Assembly: GCF_003268655.1 (NCBI RefSeq)
Contig: NZ_CP029642.1
Coordinates: forward strand, 434,001 to 498,000
DNA length: 64,000 nucleotides
Direction of reading: 5' to 3'
Origin: Arthrobacter dokdonellae
GTDB lineage: Bacteria > Actinomycetota > Actinomycetes > Actinomycetales > Micrococcaceae
The notes under the pieces were generated by a model, which made no database searches, was not told the DNA's origin, and saw only the letters and a program-made list of their open reading frames with translations. The first letter of the stretch is position 1; every line of letters starts with the position of its first letter. This document shows, in pieces, positions 35,474 through 45,570 of the stretch. A program made the position numbers and the translations under genes.

Positions 35474-36826
35474 TTAGTTCACTGACGCCGTGGACTCCGT
35501 GGGCATGGGCGAGGCTGAGCTCGATGTCGGGTTCAAACAGGGGGTGGCGCCCGACGTCGGACCTGCCGGCAGGGCGGCCGTGGCAGCCGGGTGCTCCGTT
35601 GCCACAGGCGCACATTTAGTTGGCGCAGGCGTCGTGTCCGCGGGGACGCTTCCCGTGTGGCCCGCGCTGGGTTCCGTCTTCGGCGTCGCGCTGGCGCTTG
35701 GCGACGGGCTGGGGCTTGGCGTCGGGCTGGCACTGGGCGTCGGCTCCGCCGTCGCGCTGGCACTGGGCGTCGGCTCCGCCGTCGCGCTGGGGCTGGGCGT
35801 CGGCTCCGCCGTCGCGCTGGCGCTTGGCGTCGGGCTGGGGCTTGGCGTCGCGCTGGCAGTGGGTGTTGGCTTCGTCGCCGCAGTGGGTGTGGGTGTCGCC
35901 GTCGCACTCGGTGTTGGCTTCGCCGCCGCACTCGGCGTGGGACGCGTGCTCACGCTTGGACGGGCGGTTTCCGTGGCCTTGGGCTTCGGTGAGACCTTGC
36001 CCGCACTCTCAGCGACAGCCTTGGCCACTGCGTTCTTCGCGGCAGCCGCCCTGTCCGCCAGGGCATGGTCCTTCGCTGCCTTCTGGTCCAGGCTCGCGAA
36101 CCCGGGCATCGTGAAGTACGTGGAGGAACTGCTGGTCGACGCCGGCGTATGCATGATGGTTCCCACCGAGGGATTGAGCGCACTGATCATCAGGCCGCCG
36201 CCAATGTAGATGCCAATGTGCGACCAGTGGTCGGGGCCATCCGGGTTTTGGACCACGATGTCGCCAGGCTGTGGGGTGTTGGTCTTGACCATGGGAACCC
36301 ACTGCTCCGTGCGCGGCAGTGCTATGCCGGCCTGGGCGTAGGCCCACTGCACAAACCCTGAACAGTCCCACCCCGAGGAAAAACTGGTCCCGCCCCACAC
36401 ATAGCTATGGCCCAGTCCCACGAAGGCGGCGGCCACTATCTCCTGGCGGACCTGCGAGATGAATTCGGGTGAAAAGTCGGCAATGCCCCCGAGCAGGGCT
36501 TCGGCGGGATCCCCCGGTCCCGACAGTTCTCCACCAGGGTTTGTGAGATCGAAAACCGTTCTGGGCGCGGGCTTGCGCGACAGGATCAAGGTGTCGGCGA
36601 ATATGACCTTGATGGCTGCGCCCGGGGGCGCAAAGGAATCAAGTGAGGAAGCGGGCGGTGGATTGGAGCCGGCCGGAACCGGATGCCGGGTTGGCCCGGC
36701 CAAAGCGTTGTCCGCCACGGAAGTGCCGGCGTATCCGGCACCCACAAAACCGCCGGAGGCCAGCAGCATGCACGCAACCGCCATGCCCAAATGGAACGGC
36801 CGAGACTTCTCCCGTGGAAACGCCAT
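35474..36826 (-). CDS. Secreted NlpC/P60 (C40) cell-wall peptidase with long low-complexity C-terminal tail
   Basis: This 450-residue protein has a signal peptide or anchor at about 12-34 and a short linker. The NlpC/P60 domain spans about 130-235, with Cys155 (WDCSGFVQWAY) and His203 (HWSHIGIYIGG). These enzymes cut D-Glu/meso-DAP or Lys bonds in peptidoglycan peptides. After an Ala/Lys helix, residues 280-450 are a Thr/Pro/Ser/Ala/Glu tail with repeated SATAEPTPSPSATAEPTPSA-like units. The repeats are nearly identical at DNA level (ggcgtcggctccgccgtcgc) and are prone to expansion. Catalytic domain first and tail last is unusual; the tail may act as a wall-spanning spacer. Confidence 0.88.
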   Translation of the reverse strand: MAFPREKSRPFHLGMAVACMLLASGGFVGAGYAGTSVADNALAGPTRHPVPAGSNPPPASSLDSFAPPGAAIKVIFADTLILSRKPAPRTVFDLTNPGGELSGPGDPAEALLGGIADFSPEFISQVRQEIVAAAFVGLGHSYVWGGTSFSSGWDCSGFVQWAYAQAGIALPRTEQWVPMVKTNTPQPGDIVVQNPDGPDHWSHIGIYIGGGLMISALNPSVGTIMHTPASTSSSSTYFTMPGFASLDQKAAKDHALADRAAAAKNAVAKAVAESAGKVSPKPKATETARPSVSTRPTPSAAAKPTPSATATPTPTAATKPTPTASATPSPSPTPSASATAEPTPSPSATAEPTPSASATAEPTPSASPTPSPSPSPSASATPKTEPSAGHTGSVPADTTPAPTKCAPVATEHPAATAALPAGPTSGATPCLNPTSSSASPMPTESTASVN

Positions 36827-36980
36827 TTACAGGTCCCCCTGCTTCAATGCAATCGTTAGGCCCGAGCTTACGCCGGATACTCAAAAGCAAACAGGATTTT
36901 CCCATATTCACACAATGTCCCTTAAGCGCACTTAGCCTCCCGGCGTGTCGCACAGATTCGGCCACCGCGGCCCCGTTACC

Positions 36981-37005
36981 GGGTTTCGACAGGCTCAACC
37001 GCCGG
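36981..37005. repeat. Dispersed REP-like element overlapping a stop codon
   Basis: gggtttcgacaggctcaacc followed by gccgg is the best plus-strand copy of the dispersed element. The TGA of the response regulator at 36995 lies inside it, so the element ends the coding sequence. Related copies lie at 33998 and (inverted) 54112. Confidence 0.65.
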
Positions 37006-37645
37006 TGCGGATGATGCGGCGCTGGGCGGCCACTGAGATGGCGGCGGTGCGGTTGTCCACGCCGAGCTTGTCGTAGATGTGCACCAGGTGCGTCTTGACG
37101 GTGGCCTCGGAGATGAACAGCTGCTTCGCCATGGCCTTGTTGCTCATGCCGGTGGCGAGCAGCTCCAGCAGCTGGACCTCGCGCGTGGACAGCACCGGTT
37201 CCGGGTTGCGGATGCGTCCCATGAGGCGGGCCGCCACCTCCGGCGCCAGCGCGGTCTGCCCGGCCGCCGCCTGCTGGACGGCCGCGCGGATCTGTTCCGG
37301 CGGGGCGTCCTTGAGCATGTAGCCGCTGGCCCCGGCCTCGACGGCGGCCAGAATGTCGGCGTCGGTGTCGTAGGTCGTCAGGATCAGCACGGGTGGCGCG
37401 GACGAAAGCGCCTTGATGGCCCTGGTGGCGGTGACCCCGTCCATGCCGGCCCCCATTTGCAGGTCCATGAGGACCACGTCCAGGGGCTCGCCCAGGGTCT
37501 GCAGCCGCTCGATTTCCTTGATGGCGGCGGCGCCTTCGGGCGCCTCGGCCACCACCGTGAAACCTTCAAAGTCGGTCAGCATGGCGCGCAGCCCGGCGCG
37601 AACCACTGGGTGGTCGTCCACGAGCAGAATCCGTATTTCCATCAT
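36995..37645 (-). CDS. NarL/LuxR-family response regulator
   Basis: This 216-residue regulator has receiver acidic residues D10/D11, phospho-acceptor Asp61 (VVLMDLQMGAGMDG) and Lys in YMLKD. The LuxR helix-turn-helix at about 145-210 contains LSTREVQLLELLATGMSNKAM and SEATVKTHLVHIYDKLGVDN. The start overlaps the kinase stop by four bases, so translation is coupled. The divergent ABC exporter at 39119 is its likely target. The 3' end falls within a dispersed repeat. Confidence 0.94.
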   Translation of the reverse strand: MMEIRILLVDDHPVVRAGLRAMLTDFEGFTVVAEAPEGAAAIKEIERLQTLGEPLDVVLMDLQMGAGMDGVTATRAIKALSSAPPVLILTTYDTDADILAAVEAGASGYMLKDAPPEQIRAAVQQAAAGQTALAPEVAARLMGRIRNPEPVLSTREVQLLELLATGMSNKAMAKQLFISEATVKTHLVHIYDKLGVDNRTAAISVAAQRRIIRTGG

Positions 37646-38940
37646 GCCGCCCCTTCATTGTCGTTCGTCGCCGCCGGCGGCGACGAAGCCAGCGGCAGCC
37701 TGACGGCCACCACGGTGCCTTCGCCCGGTGCCGACTCTATCTCGAGGGACCCGCTTTGCGCCGCCACCCGCTGCCGCAGGGACTCCAGCCCGAACCCGCT
37801 CCCGTCCGCGCGCCCTGCCACGGCGGCGGCCAGCGCTGAGGGGTCAAAGCCCCGTCCGTCGTCGTACACGTCCAGGGTCACCTCCGTGTCCAGGTAGGCC
37901 AGGCTGACGACGGCGGTGCCGGCCTTGGCGTGGAGCCAGACGTTGGCGAGGCTCGCCTGCGCGGCGCGCAGCAGGGTGACCCGGTACGGCTGCGGGAGGT
38001 CCACGGGGTCCCCGTCCGCCCGGAAGGTGCAGCTGAGGTTCACGCCGCGTGCCGCCGCCGCCAGCTGCGTCTTCTCGCAGAGGCGCGCCAGGGACTGCAC
38101 GAGGGAGGTGCCCTCGAGCGCCGGCGAGGACAGGCCGCGCACAAAGCTGCGGGCCTCGGCCAGGTTTTCCGCGGCCGTGGCCTCCACCATGGCGAGGCTT
38201 TCCCGGGCCGAGCCGAGGTCGCCCGAGGCCAGCGAGCGTCCTGCCGCCCGGGCCACCAGGACGATGGAGGAAAAGCCCTGAGCCAGCGTGTCGTGGATTT
38301 CGCCGGCCAGCCGGGCGCGCTCCGCCAGGACGCCTGCCTCATGCTGGCTGGCGGACAGTTCGGCGCGGGTGCGGCGCAGCTCGTCGGCGGCGCGGCGCTG
38401 GTTTTCACCTTCCTGGTACAGCATCCGGTAGGCCTTGGAGGTGACCACGGCAAAGCCCGCGCCGAAGAGGGGGCCCAGCACGGCGGCCAGCGGCGGGTGG
38501 GCCGCGCCGCCGGCCAGCCACTGGGCAGCAATCACGCCGGCGGTCATGATGATGACCATCGCGTTCCCGGCCCAGCGCGGCAGCAGGTGCAGGTGCAGGA
38601 AGAACAAGGGAAACGCGAGCCAGGAAAATTCCGCCGAACCGACCATCAGCGCCGCCCACAGGACGGTGACCAGGGCCAGCCACAGGTAGGCGTGGCGGCG
38701 CGGGTTCCGGGCGGCGCGGCCGGTGGAGAAGCGCTTTTCCGCGACGGTCCCCACCAGGTAGACGGCGGCCAGCAGCACTGCCAGGCCGAGCAGCGCGTAC
38801 CGTTCGGTCCCGTCCAGGTGCGCGGCAAGCAGCCGGGCCGCCGCCACGGCCAGCAGGATGGCGAATCCCACGTGCAGCGCCACGCGCAGGAAGCGCAGGA
38901 TGGCAGCACTTGTCACGGGCGGGTCGTTCAGGGCAGACAT
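37642..38940 (-). CDS. Sensor histidine kinase (HisKA_3 type)
   Basis: This 432-residue kinase has about five or six membrane helices (15-180), a short coiled segment, the HisKA_3 region with His216 (LAGEIHDTLAQGFSS), and a HATPase domain with DDGRGFDPSAL and GFGLESLRQRV. Short extracytoplasmic loops suggest intramembrane sensing. It forms an operon with the regulator at 36995 and is divergent from the FtsX/MacB-type exporter, a layout common for stress-induced ABC exporters. Confidence 0.93.
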   Translation of the reverse strand: MSALNDPPVTSAAILRFLRVALHVGFAILLAVAAARLLAAHLDGTERYALLGLAVLLAAVYLVGTVAEKRFSTGRAARNPRRHAYLWLALVTVLWAALMVGSAEFSWLAFPLFFLHLHLLPRWAGNAMVIIMTAGVIAAQWLAGGAAHPPLAAVLGPLFGAGFAVVTSKAYRMLYQEGENQRRAADELRRTRAELSASQHEAGVLAERARLAGEIHDTLAQGFSSIVLVARAAGRSLASGDLGSARESLAMVEATAAENLAEARSFVRGLSSPALEGTSLVQSLARLCEKTQLAAAARGVNLSCTFRADGDPVDLPQPYRVTLLRAAQASLANVWLHAKAGTAVVSLAYLDTEVTLDVYDDGRGFDPSALAAAVAGRADGSGFGLESLRQRVAAQSGSLEIESAPGEGTVVAVRLPLASSPPAATNDNEGAA

Positions 38941-39118
38941 GCCACCAGCTTAGGCCGTGCGCCCGCCGGCCGTATCAACTGAATGGTTGACTGCGGGTTC
39001 AACCATCGGGCCCGGGCAGACCATCCAAGCCTGCGATGGAAGCGGCCCGGAATGGAAGGACAGTGGAACTAAAGGAAAAAACGGCCCGTCCGGGCCATAA
39101 ATGAAAGAAGGTGCGCAC

Positions 39119-40249
39119 ATGTTCCTCGCCATCCGAGACATCCGTTTCGCCAAGGGCCGCTTCGCCCTGATGGGCGGCGTGGTGGCCTTGATCAGCCTGC
39201 TGCTGGTCCTGCTCTCCGGCCTGACCGCCGGGCTGGGCAACCAGTCCACCTCCTCCATCGCCGATCTCGGCAGGTCGGTGCAGGCCCCCGTGGACCAGCT
39301 GGTGTTCGGGGCACCGGGAACCAACGACCCGAAGGTCTCCTTCACCGAAAGCCAGGTCACGCAGGCGCAGGTCGACACTTGGGCCAAGCAGCCCGGCGTC
39401 TCCTCCGCGATCCCGCTGGGCATCAGCCAGACCCGCTTCCAGGGGGCCGACGCCGCCGCGCCAGGCAGGAAAACAGGGACCACCAACGTGGCCGTGTTCG
39501 GTGTGGGCGAGGGGGGCGCCAAGGCCGGGATCGCGCCGTCGGGCCTCAGCGATTCCACCGTCATCATCGGTGACAACGTGGCGAAGGACCTCCACCTGGC
39601 CGTGGGCGCCGCCGTGACGCTGGGAGGGAGCACGTTGAAGGTCTCCGCCGTGGTGCCCGACCAGTGGTACTCGCACACCTCGGTGGTCTGGACCACGCTG
39701 CCCACCTGGTCCAAGCTGGCCCACCTCAGCGATCCGGCCCAGCTCGCCACCACGGTCGCCGTGACGTACGACGCCGGCGCTTCCGTTGATGCTGCAGCGG
39801 CCAACGCCGCGGCCGGCACCGTGAGCACCAACCGAAGCGGCGCCTTCCAGGGCTTGGGTGGCTACAAGAGCGAGAACGGCTCACTGTTGATGATGCAGGC
39901 GTTCCTGTATGGCATCTCCGCCCTGGTGATCGTGGCCTTCCTGACCGTGTGGACCGTGCAGCGCACCCGCGACATCGCCGTCCTGAAGGCCATGGGAGCC
40001 TCCGGCAGGTACCTGCTGCGGGACGCCCTGACGCAGGCGGCCCTGGTGCTGCTGGCCGGCGCCGCGCTCGGCGGCCTGGTGGGCGTGGCCGGCGGGTTCT
40101 TCGCCGCCAAGGCCGCCCCGTTCCTGGTCACCCCGGCCACCACCGTGCTGCCGATGCTCGGCATCGTGGTCCTGGGCCTGGCCGGCGCCGCCGTGGCCGT
40201 CCGCAAGGTCACGAAGGTCGACGCCCTCATCGCCCTCGGCGGCAGCTGA
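39119..40249 (+). CDS. ABC transporter permease, FtsX/MacB type
   Basis: The protein has 376 residues from ATG 39119, with GAAGG seven bases upstream; ATG 39101 is a weaker choice. The topology is one N-terminal helix (about 15-40), a large extracytoplasmic MacB-like domain (about 45-255) and three C-terminal helices, with the FtsX segment KAMGASGRYLLRDALTQAAL. With the ATPase 76 bases downstream it should form a type VII (mechanotransmission-class) exporter. It is divergent from the two-component genes at 36995-38940, which likely control it. Confidence 0.9.
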   Translation: MFLAIRDIRFAKGRFALMGGVVALISLLLVLLSGLTAGLGNQSTSSIADLGRSVQAPVDQLVFGAPGTNDPKVSFTESQVTQAQVDTWAKQPGVSSAIPLGISQTRFQGADAAAPGRKTGTTNVAVFGVGEGGAKAGIAPSGLSDSTVIIGDNVAKDLHLAVGAAVTLGGSTLKVSAVVPDQWYSHTSVVWTTLPTWSKLAHLSDPAQLATTVAVTYDAGASVDAAAANAAAGTVSTNRSGAFQGLGGYKSENGSLLMMQAFLYGISALVIVAFLTVWTVQRTRDIAVLKAMGASGRYLLRDALTQAALVLLAGAALGGLVGVAGGFFAAKAAPFLVTPATTVLPMLGIVVLGLAGAAVAVRKVTKVDALIALGGS

Positions 40250-40325
40250 CCTGTCCCGAGCCCGACCCCGCCCAGCGCGGGAGGTCGTGGGAATGATCTC
40301 GAACCTCAAATCTTAAGGAAACCCC

Positions 40326-41045
40326 ATGTCTGCACTGACCACCCCCGCCCTGTCCCTGACCAACGTCACCCTTGAGTACCCGGACGGCGACGGCACCGTC
40401 ACCGCACTGGACCACATCTCCCTGAACGTGGACCCCGGCGAGTTCGTCTCACTGGTGGGTCCGTCGGGCTCGGGCAAGTCGAGCCTGCTCGCCGTGGCCG
40501 CCACCCTGGTCAAGCCCACCTCGGGCCTGGTCACGATCGACGGCGAAGACGCCACCGGGCTTGGCGACAAGGCGCTGACCACGCTGCGCCGGGACAAGGT
40601 GGGCATCATCTTCCAGCAGCCCAACCTGCTCGCCTCGCTCACGGCGGCCGAGCAGCTCATTATTGGCGACCACCTGCGCGGGAAGCCGCTGCGCGCGGCG
40701 GCGGCCCGGGCCGCGGAGCTGCTCGAGATGGTCGGGCTGGCCGATTCCGCACGCAAGCGCCCGCACCAGCTTTCCGGCGGCCAGCGCCAGCGGGTCAACA
40801 TTGCCCGGGCACTGATGGGGTCCCCGTCGGTCCTGCTGGTGGATGAGCCGACGGCGGCCCTCGACCACGAGCGCAGCGAGTCGATCGTGCGCCTCCTGCG
40901 CCAGGTGACGGACGAGTTCCGGGTGGGCACCGTCATGGTCACCCATGACACCGAGTTTGTCCCGCTCACCGACGCCGTGGCCACCATGCGCGACGGCGTC
41001 CTGGCCGCCGCGGTGCCCACCGTGGCCGCCGTCGGCGCCCGGTAA
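40326..41045 (+). CDS. ABC transporter ATP-binding protein, MacB/LolD type
   Basis: This 239-residue ATPase has Walker A GPSGSGKSSLLAV, Q-loop FQQPNLL, signature LSGGQRQRVNIARAL, Walker B VLLVDEPTAALD and switch VTHDTEF. Its length fits LolD/MacB-class ATPases that partner FtsX-type permeases. It is the second gene of the exporter operon after the 39119 permease. The substrate is unknown; antimicrobial peptides or lipids are typical for the class. Confidence 0.94.
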   Translation: MSALTTPALSLTNVTLEYPDGDGTVTALDHISLNVDPGEFVSLVGPSGSGKSSLLAVAATLVKPTSGLVTIDGEDATGLGDKALTTLRRDKVGIIFQQPNLLASLTAAEQLIIGDHLRGKPLRAAAARAAELLEMVGLADSARKRPHQLSGGQRQRVNIARALMGSPSVLLVDEPTAALDHERSESIVRLLRQVTDEFRVGTVMVTHDTEFVPLTDAVATMRDGVLAAAVPTVAAVGAR

Positions 41046-41136
41046 CTGCCCCGCATGAAGCGCCTGGGTTCCCGCCCATGCAATAACATGGGGGGAACCA
41101 CGATTCTTCAGCATTTCGAAACGGAGACACCCCTTC

Positions 41137-41520
41137 ATGAAACGCGTCCTCGCCCTGGCCGGCAGCCTGGTCCTTGCCTTTGTCCTCTCCTCCTGCGCCG
41201 CCGCAACCGGCCCGGTGGGCACGTGGGGCAACGGCTACAACACGGACAAGCAGCCGTACCTGGAACTGTCGCTGGGGGCCGAGCAGAACGGCGACACCGC
41301 CGGCTACCTGCAGGGCAGCGACGGGTGCAACCGGCTGTCCGGGCAGTGGATGATGGCCTCCGGGGAGCTGACGTTCCCGCAGCTGGGCAAGACCCAGATC
41401 ACGTGCGACGGCGTTGACAGCTGGCTCTCCAAGGCCGCGTCCGGCAGCGTCGACGGCAACGTCCTGACCGTCAAGGACGCCCAGGGCAAGACCATTGGCA
41501 CGCTGGACCGCCGCAACTAG
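41137..41520 (+). CDS. META/HslJ-like domain lipoprotein
   Basis: This 127-residue protein has a signal peptide ending in lipobox LSSC (Cys20), so it is probably membrane-anchored on the outside. The rest is a single META-type beta domain (GTWGNGYNT, then GSDGCNRLSGQW, then GELTFPQLGKTQITCDG). META/HslJ proteins are linked to stress or novobiocin resistance in other bacteria, but the role here is unknown. It lies about 90 bases after the exporter ATPase and may belong to the same regulon. A small GC hairpin follows at 41529-41543. Confidence 0.85.
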   Translation: MKRVLALAGSLVLAFVLSSCAAATGPVGTWGNGYNTDKQPYLELSLGAEQNGDTAGYLQGSDGCNRLSGQWMMASGELTFPQLGKTQITCDGVDSWLSKAASGSVDGNVLTVKDAQGKTIGTLDRRN

Positions 41521-41528
41521 GCCCTCCC

Positions 41529-41543
41529 CGCCCTGACGGCGGG
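41529..41543. terminator. Short GC hairpin between the META gene and the GH51 pseudogene
   Basis: Cccgcc-ctgac-ggcggg-type pairing (six base pairs) lies between two convergent 3' ends. The stem is short and has no U-tract, so it is only a modest terminator candidate. Confidence 0.4.
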
Positions 41544-42949
<1,406 letters not shown>

Positions 42950-42968
42950 CTACGTAGGCTGCATGGTC

Positions 42969-43391
42969 TCAACCTACCGGTCCGGCGGGCCCGCCGGGCT
43001 GCAGTATGCCCGCGTCTTCCCGCTCGTCATAGGCATCGCGCGCATCCAGCATGGCCGCGATGTTGCTTTCCGCCCACTGGCGCAGGGCGGTGATCGGACC
43101 CAGCAGCGTCCGCCCCAGGGGCGTCAGTTCATAGTCCACGCGCGGGGGCACCTGGGCAAAGACGGTGCGCGTGAGCAGCCCGTCGCGCTCCAGCGCCCGC
43201 AGCACCTGTGTCAGGACCTTCGGCGTGACCACGTGCACGCGCGCACGCAGTTCCGAGAACCGCAGCGGCCCGTCCGCCAGCACCTGGATGACCAGCGTGG
43301 CCCACTTGTCCCCGATGCGGGCGAAGACCACGCGCGACGGGCAGCCGGGGTCCAGCACGTTGCCGATGAACCCGGCCCCATGAGTATCCAT
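42969..43391 (-). CDS. HxlR family transcriptional regulator
   Basis: The protein has 140 residues from ATG 43391 (MDTHGAGFIGNVLDPG); the frame upstream is noise. The winged-helix HxlR motif spans about 18-110: CPSRVVFARIGDKWATLVIQ, RFSELRARVHVVTPKVLTQV, and YELTPLGRTLLGPITALRQW. One Cys near the N-terminus (C17) is in the position used for redox sensing in HypR/QorR-type members. It is divergent from the NAD(P)H-binding protein at 43493, its likely target; the 101-base gap should hold the operator. Confidence 0.93.
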   Translation of the reverse strand: MDTHGAGFIGNVLDPGCPSRVVFARIGDKWATLVIQVLADGPLRFSELRARVHVVTPKVLTQVLRALERDGLLTRTVFAQVPPRVDYELTPLGRTLLGPITALRQWAESNIAAMLDARDAYDEREDAGILQPGGPAGPVG

Positions 43392-43492
43392 TTGGTAACC
43401 CAGTTTCGTTGTAGACAATACTTTCTTTTGAATACCATTGTCCCAGCAGTTGCCTCCAGGCAGCAACAGCGTGACCAACAAGGAGCACCACG

Positions 43493-44107
43493 ATGAAGAT
43501 TGCAATTTTCGGCGCCACCGGAATGGTGGGTTCGCAGATCGCCGCGGAGGCCGTGCGGCGCGGCCATGAGGTCACCGCCATTTCCCGTTCCGGCGGCACG
43601 GTGGCGGACGTTCCCTCTACCGCCGTCCTGGCCGCGGACCAGTCCGACGCCGGGACGGTCGCCTCCGTGGCGAAGGCGCACGACGCCGTCGTCCTCGCCA
43701 CCGGGCCCAGCCGCACCGGCGGCGACCATCAGCTGTGGCTCGACGCCACCGCCACCGCGATGGCCAACGTGGGCGGCACGCGCACCATCGTGGTGGGCGG
43801 GGCCGGCACCCTGCTGGTGGACGGCACGCGCCTGCTGGACCGGCCGGACTTCCCGGACGCCTACCGCGCCGAGGCCCTGACCGCCGCTACCGCGCTGGAG
43901 GCCATCAGGGCCCTGCCCGAACATGTCAATTGGACAGTCCAGGCGCCAGCCCCGGAAATCGCCCCCGGCGAGCGGACCGGACGGTACGTGCTCGGTGTCG
44001 ACTCCCCGGCAGGCGAGGGAATCTCCACGCAGGACTTTGCCGTCGCCATGCTGGATGAGCTGGAGACCCCCAGGCACGTGCGCCGGCGCTTCACCGCCGC
44101 CAACTGA
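43493..44107 (+). CDS. NAD(P)H-binding oxidoreductase (atypical SDR, NmrA/YwnB-like)
   Basis: This 204-residue protein has a Rossmann fold with nucleotide motif GATGMVGSQIAAEAVRRGHE near the N-terminus and core segments AHDAVVLATGPS and RTIVVGGAGTLLVDG. No classical Ser-Tyr-Lys triad is visible, as in atypical SDRs that act as quinone or flavin reductases or as redox sensors. A clear ribosome site (AAGGAG) precedes the ATG. Pairing with a divergent HxlR regulator suggests induction by electrophiles or redox stress; this is inference. Confidence 0.87.
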   Translation: MKIAIFGATGMVGSQIAAEAVRRGHEVTAISRSGGTVADVPSTAVLAADQSDAGTVASVAKAHDAVVLATGPSRTGGDHQLWLDATATAMANVGGTRTIVVGGAGTLLVDGTRLLDRPDFPDAYRAEALTAATALEAIRALPEHVNWTVQAPAPEIAPGERTGRYVLGVDSPAGEGISTQDFAVAMLDELETPRHVRRRFTAAN

Positions 44108-44118
44108 CGCGCCGGCGG

Positions 44119-45570
44119 TCACCTTCGGGACAAGTCGGGAGCGGGAAGCCCAAAGGTGTGGCGCAGGGCCGACCGTGCGGCCAGCCAGCCCGCCATGCCG
44201 TGCACGGCGGGGCCCGGTGGCGTGGACGCGGACGCCAGGTAAAGGCCGGTGGCAGGCGTCCTCCACGGCTCGCGGGCCACGATGGGGCGCTTGAGCAGCT
44301 GCCACAGGGTCACCGCCCCGGCGCTGATGTCGCCTCCGACGCAGTTGGGGTTGTAGGCGGACAGGTCGTCGGCCGTCGCGGCGTGCGAGGCCAGGACGAG
44401 GTCGCCGAAGCCCGGGGCAAACCGCTCCAGCTGCGCCGTCACGGCGGCGGTCCGGTCCTGCCTGGAACCTGCGGGCACGTGGGTGTAGGCCCACAAGGTG
44501 CAGCGGCCCTCGGGGGCCCTGGTGTCATCGACGGTGCCCGGCTGGACCACCAGCACGTAGGGCCGTTCCGGCAGTCCTCCCGCCAGGACCTGGTTTTCCG
44601 CGGCGGCGATCTCCGCGCGCGTGCCGCCGAGGTGGACCGTCGGGGCTTCTGCCAGGGCCGCGTTGCTCCAGGGGACGGATCCGGACAGTGCGAAGTCGAT
44701 CTTGCACACTCCCGGCCCGTAACGGAAGGATTCCAAGCTGCGCATATACGCAGCGGGTAATTCATCGGCGGCGAGGGAGGCCAGCGCGCGGGGGGTCACG
44801 TTGCAGATGACAGCCGCCGCGCCTGTTTCGGCACGAAGGGCCGCGATGCCCGTGATCCGCCGGCCCACCTCAATGCTTCCGCCGTGCGCCACGAGGTCAG
44901 CTGCCAGCGCGTCGGCAATGGCCTGCGATCCGCCACGGGGTACGGGCCAGCCACCCGCGTGGGCCAGGGCGCCCAGCAGCAGTCCGGCCCCGGCCGTCGC
45001 AAGGCTGGGCAGCTTTCCAATCGCGTGGGCGGCGACGCCGGACAGCATGGCCGGTGCCGCGTCGTCCCGAAACCGCGCCCCCCACGCGGGCGTGCCTTGT
45101 TCCAGCGCCCGCTGCCCGAACCGCAGCACCGCCGCGGGGTCGCGCGGAACGCGGACCATGCCGTGTTGGGTGAAGTCAATGACGCCGTCCATCCTGCGCA
45201 GCAGCGGTTCGAACATGGACCTCCAGGCAGGCCCGTCCACACCCAGGGAATCCACGGTGCGGTCCAGGTCGCGGTAGGCAATGCCGGCCCGTCCGCCGTC
45301 GAGCGGGTGGCCGTAGGAGATTGCCGGAACCATCAGTTCAATGCGCCGCTCCAGTTCAAAGGCCCGGAAGAACGGGGACGCCAGGGCCAGGGGATGGACG
45401 GCGGAGCAGACGTCGTGCCGGAAGCCCGGCAGCGTCAGTTCGGCCGTGCGTGTCCCCCCGCCCCACGCATGGGCGCACTCGAAGACGGCCACTGACAGGC
45501 CGGCGCGGGCCATCGTGGCGGCTGCGGCGAGTCCGTTGGGTCCTGACCCGACCACCGCGACGTCAACCAT
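44119..45570 (-). CDS. Phytoene desaturase-like FAD/NAD(P) oxidoreductase
   Basis: The protein has 483 residues from ATG 45570. The FAD-binding motif is VAVVGSGPNGLAAAATMARAG (residues 4-24, GxGxxG), then GGGTRTAELTLPGFRHDVCS. The C-terminal FAD motif is YLASASTPPGPAVHGMAGW. This matches the NAD(P)/FAD-dependent oxidoreductase group related to carotenoid desaturases and retinol saturases. No other carotenoid gene is nearby, so the substrate is open. It overlaps the glycosyltransferase stop by 8 bases, suggesting coupled translation. It ends 11 bases from the convergent 43493 gene. Confidence 0.88.
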   Translation of the reverse strand: MVDVAVVGSGPNGLAAAATMARAGLSVAVFECAHAWGGGTRTAELTLPGFRHDVCSAVHPLALASPFFRAFELERRIELMVPAISYGHPLDGGRAGIAYRDLDRTVDSLGVDGPAWRSMFEPLLRRMDGVIDFTQHGMVRVPRDPAAVLRFGQRALEQGTPAWGARFRDDAAPAMLSGVAAHAIGKLPSLATAGAGLLLGALAHAGGWPVPRGGSQAIADALAADLVAHGGSIEVGRRITGIAALRAETGAAAVICNVTPRALASLAADELPAAYMRSLESFRYGPGVCKIDFALSGSVPWSNAALAEAPTVHLGGTRAEIAAAENQVLAGGLPERPYVLVVQPGTVDDTRAPEGRCTLWAYTHVPAGSRQDRTAAVTAQLERFAPGFGDLVLASHAATADDLSAYNPNCVGGDISAGAVTLWQLLKRPIVAREPWRTPATGLYLASASTPPGPAVHGMAGWLAARSALRHTFGLPAPDLSRR

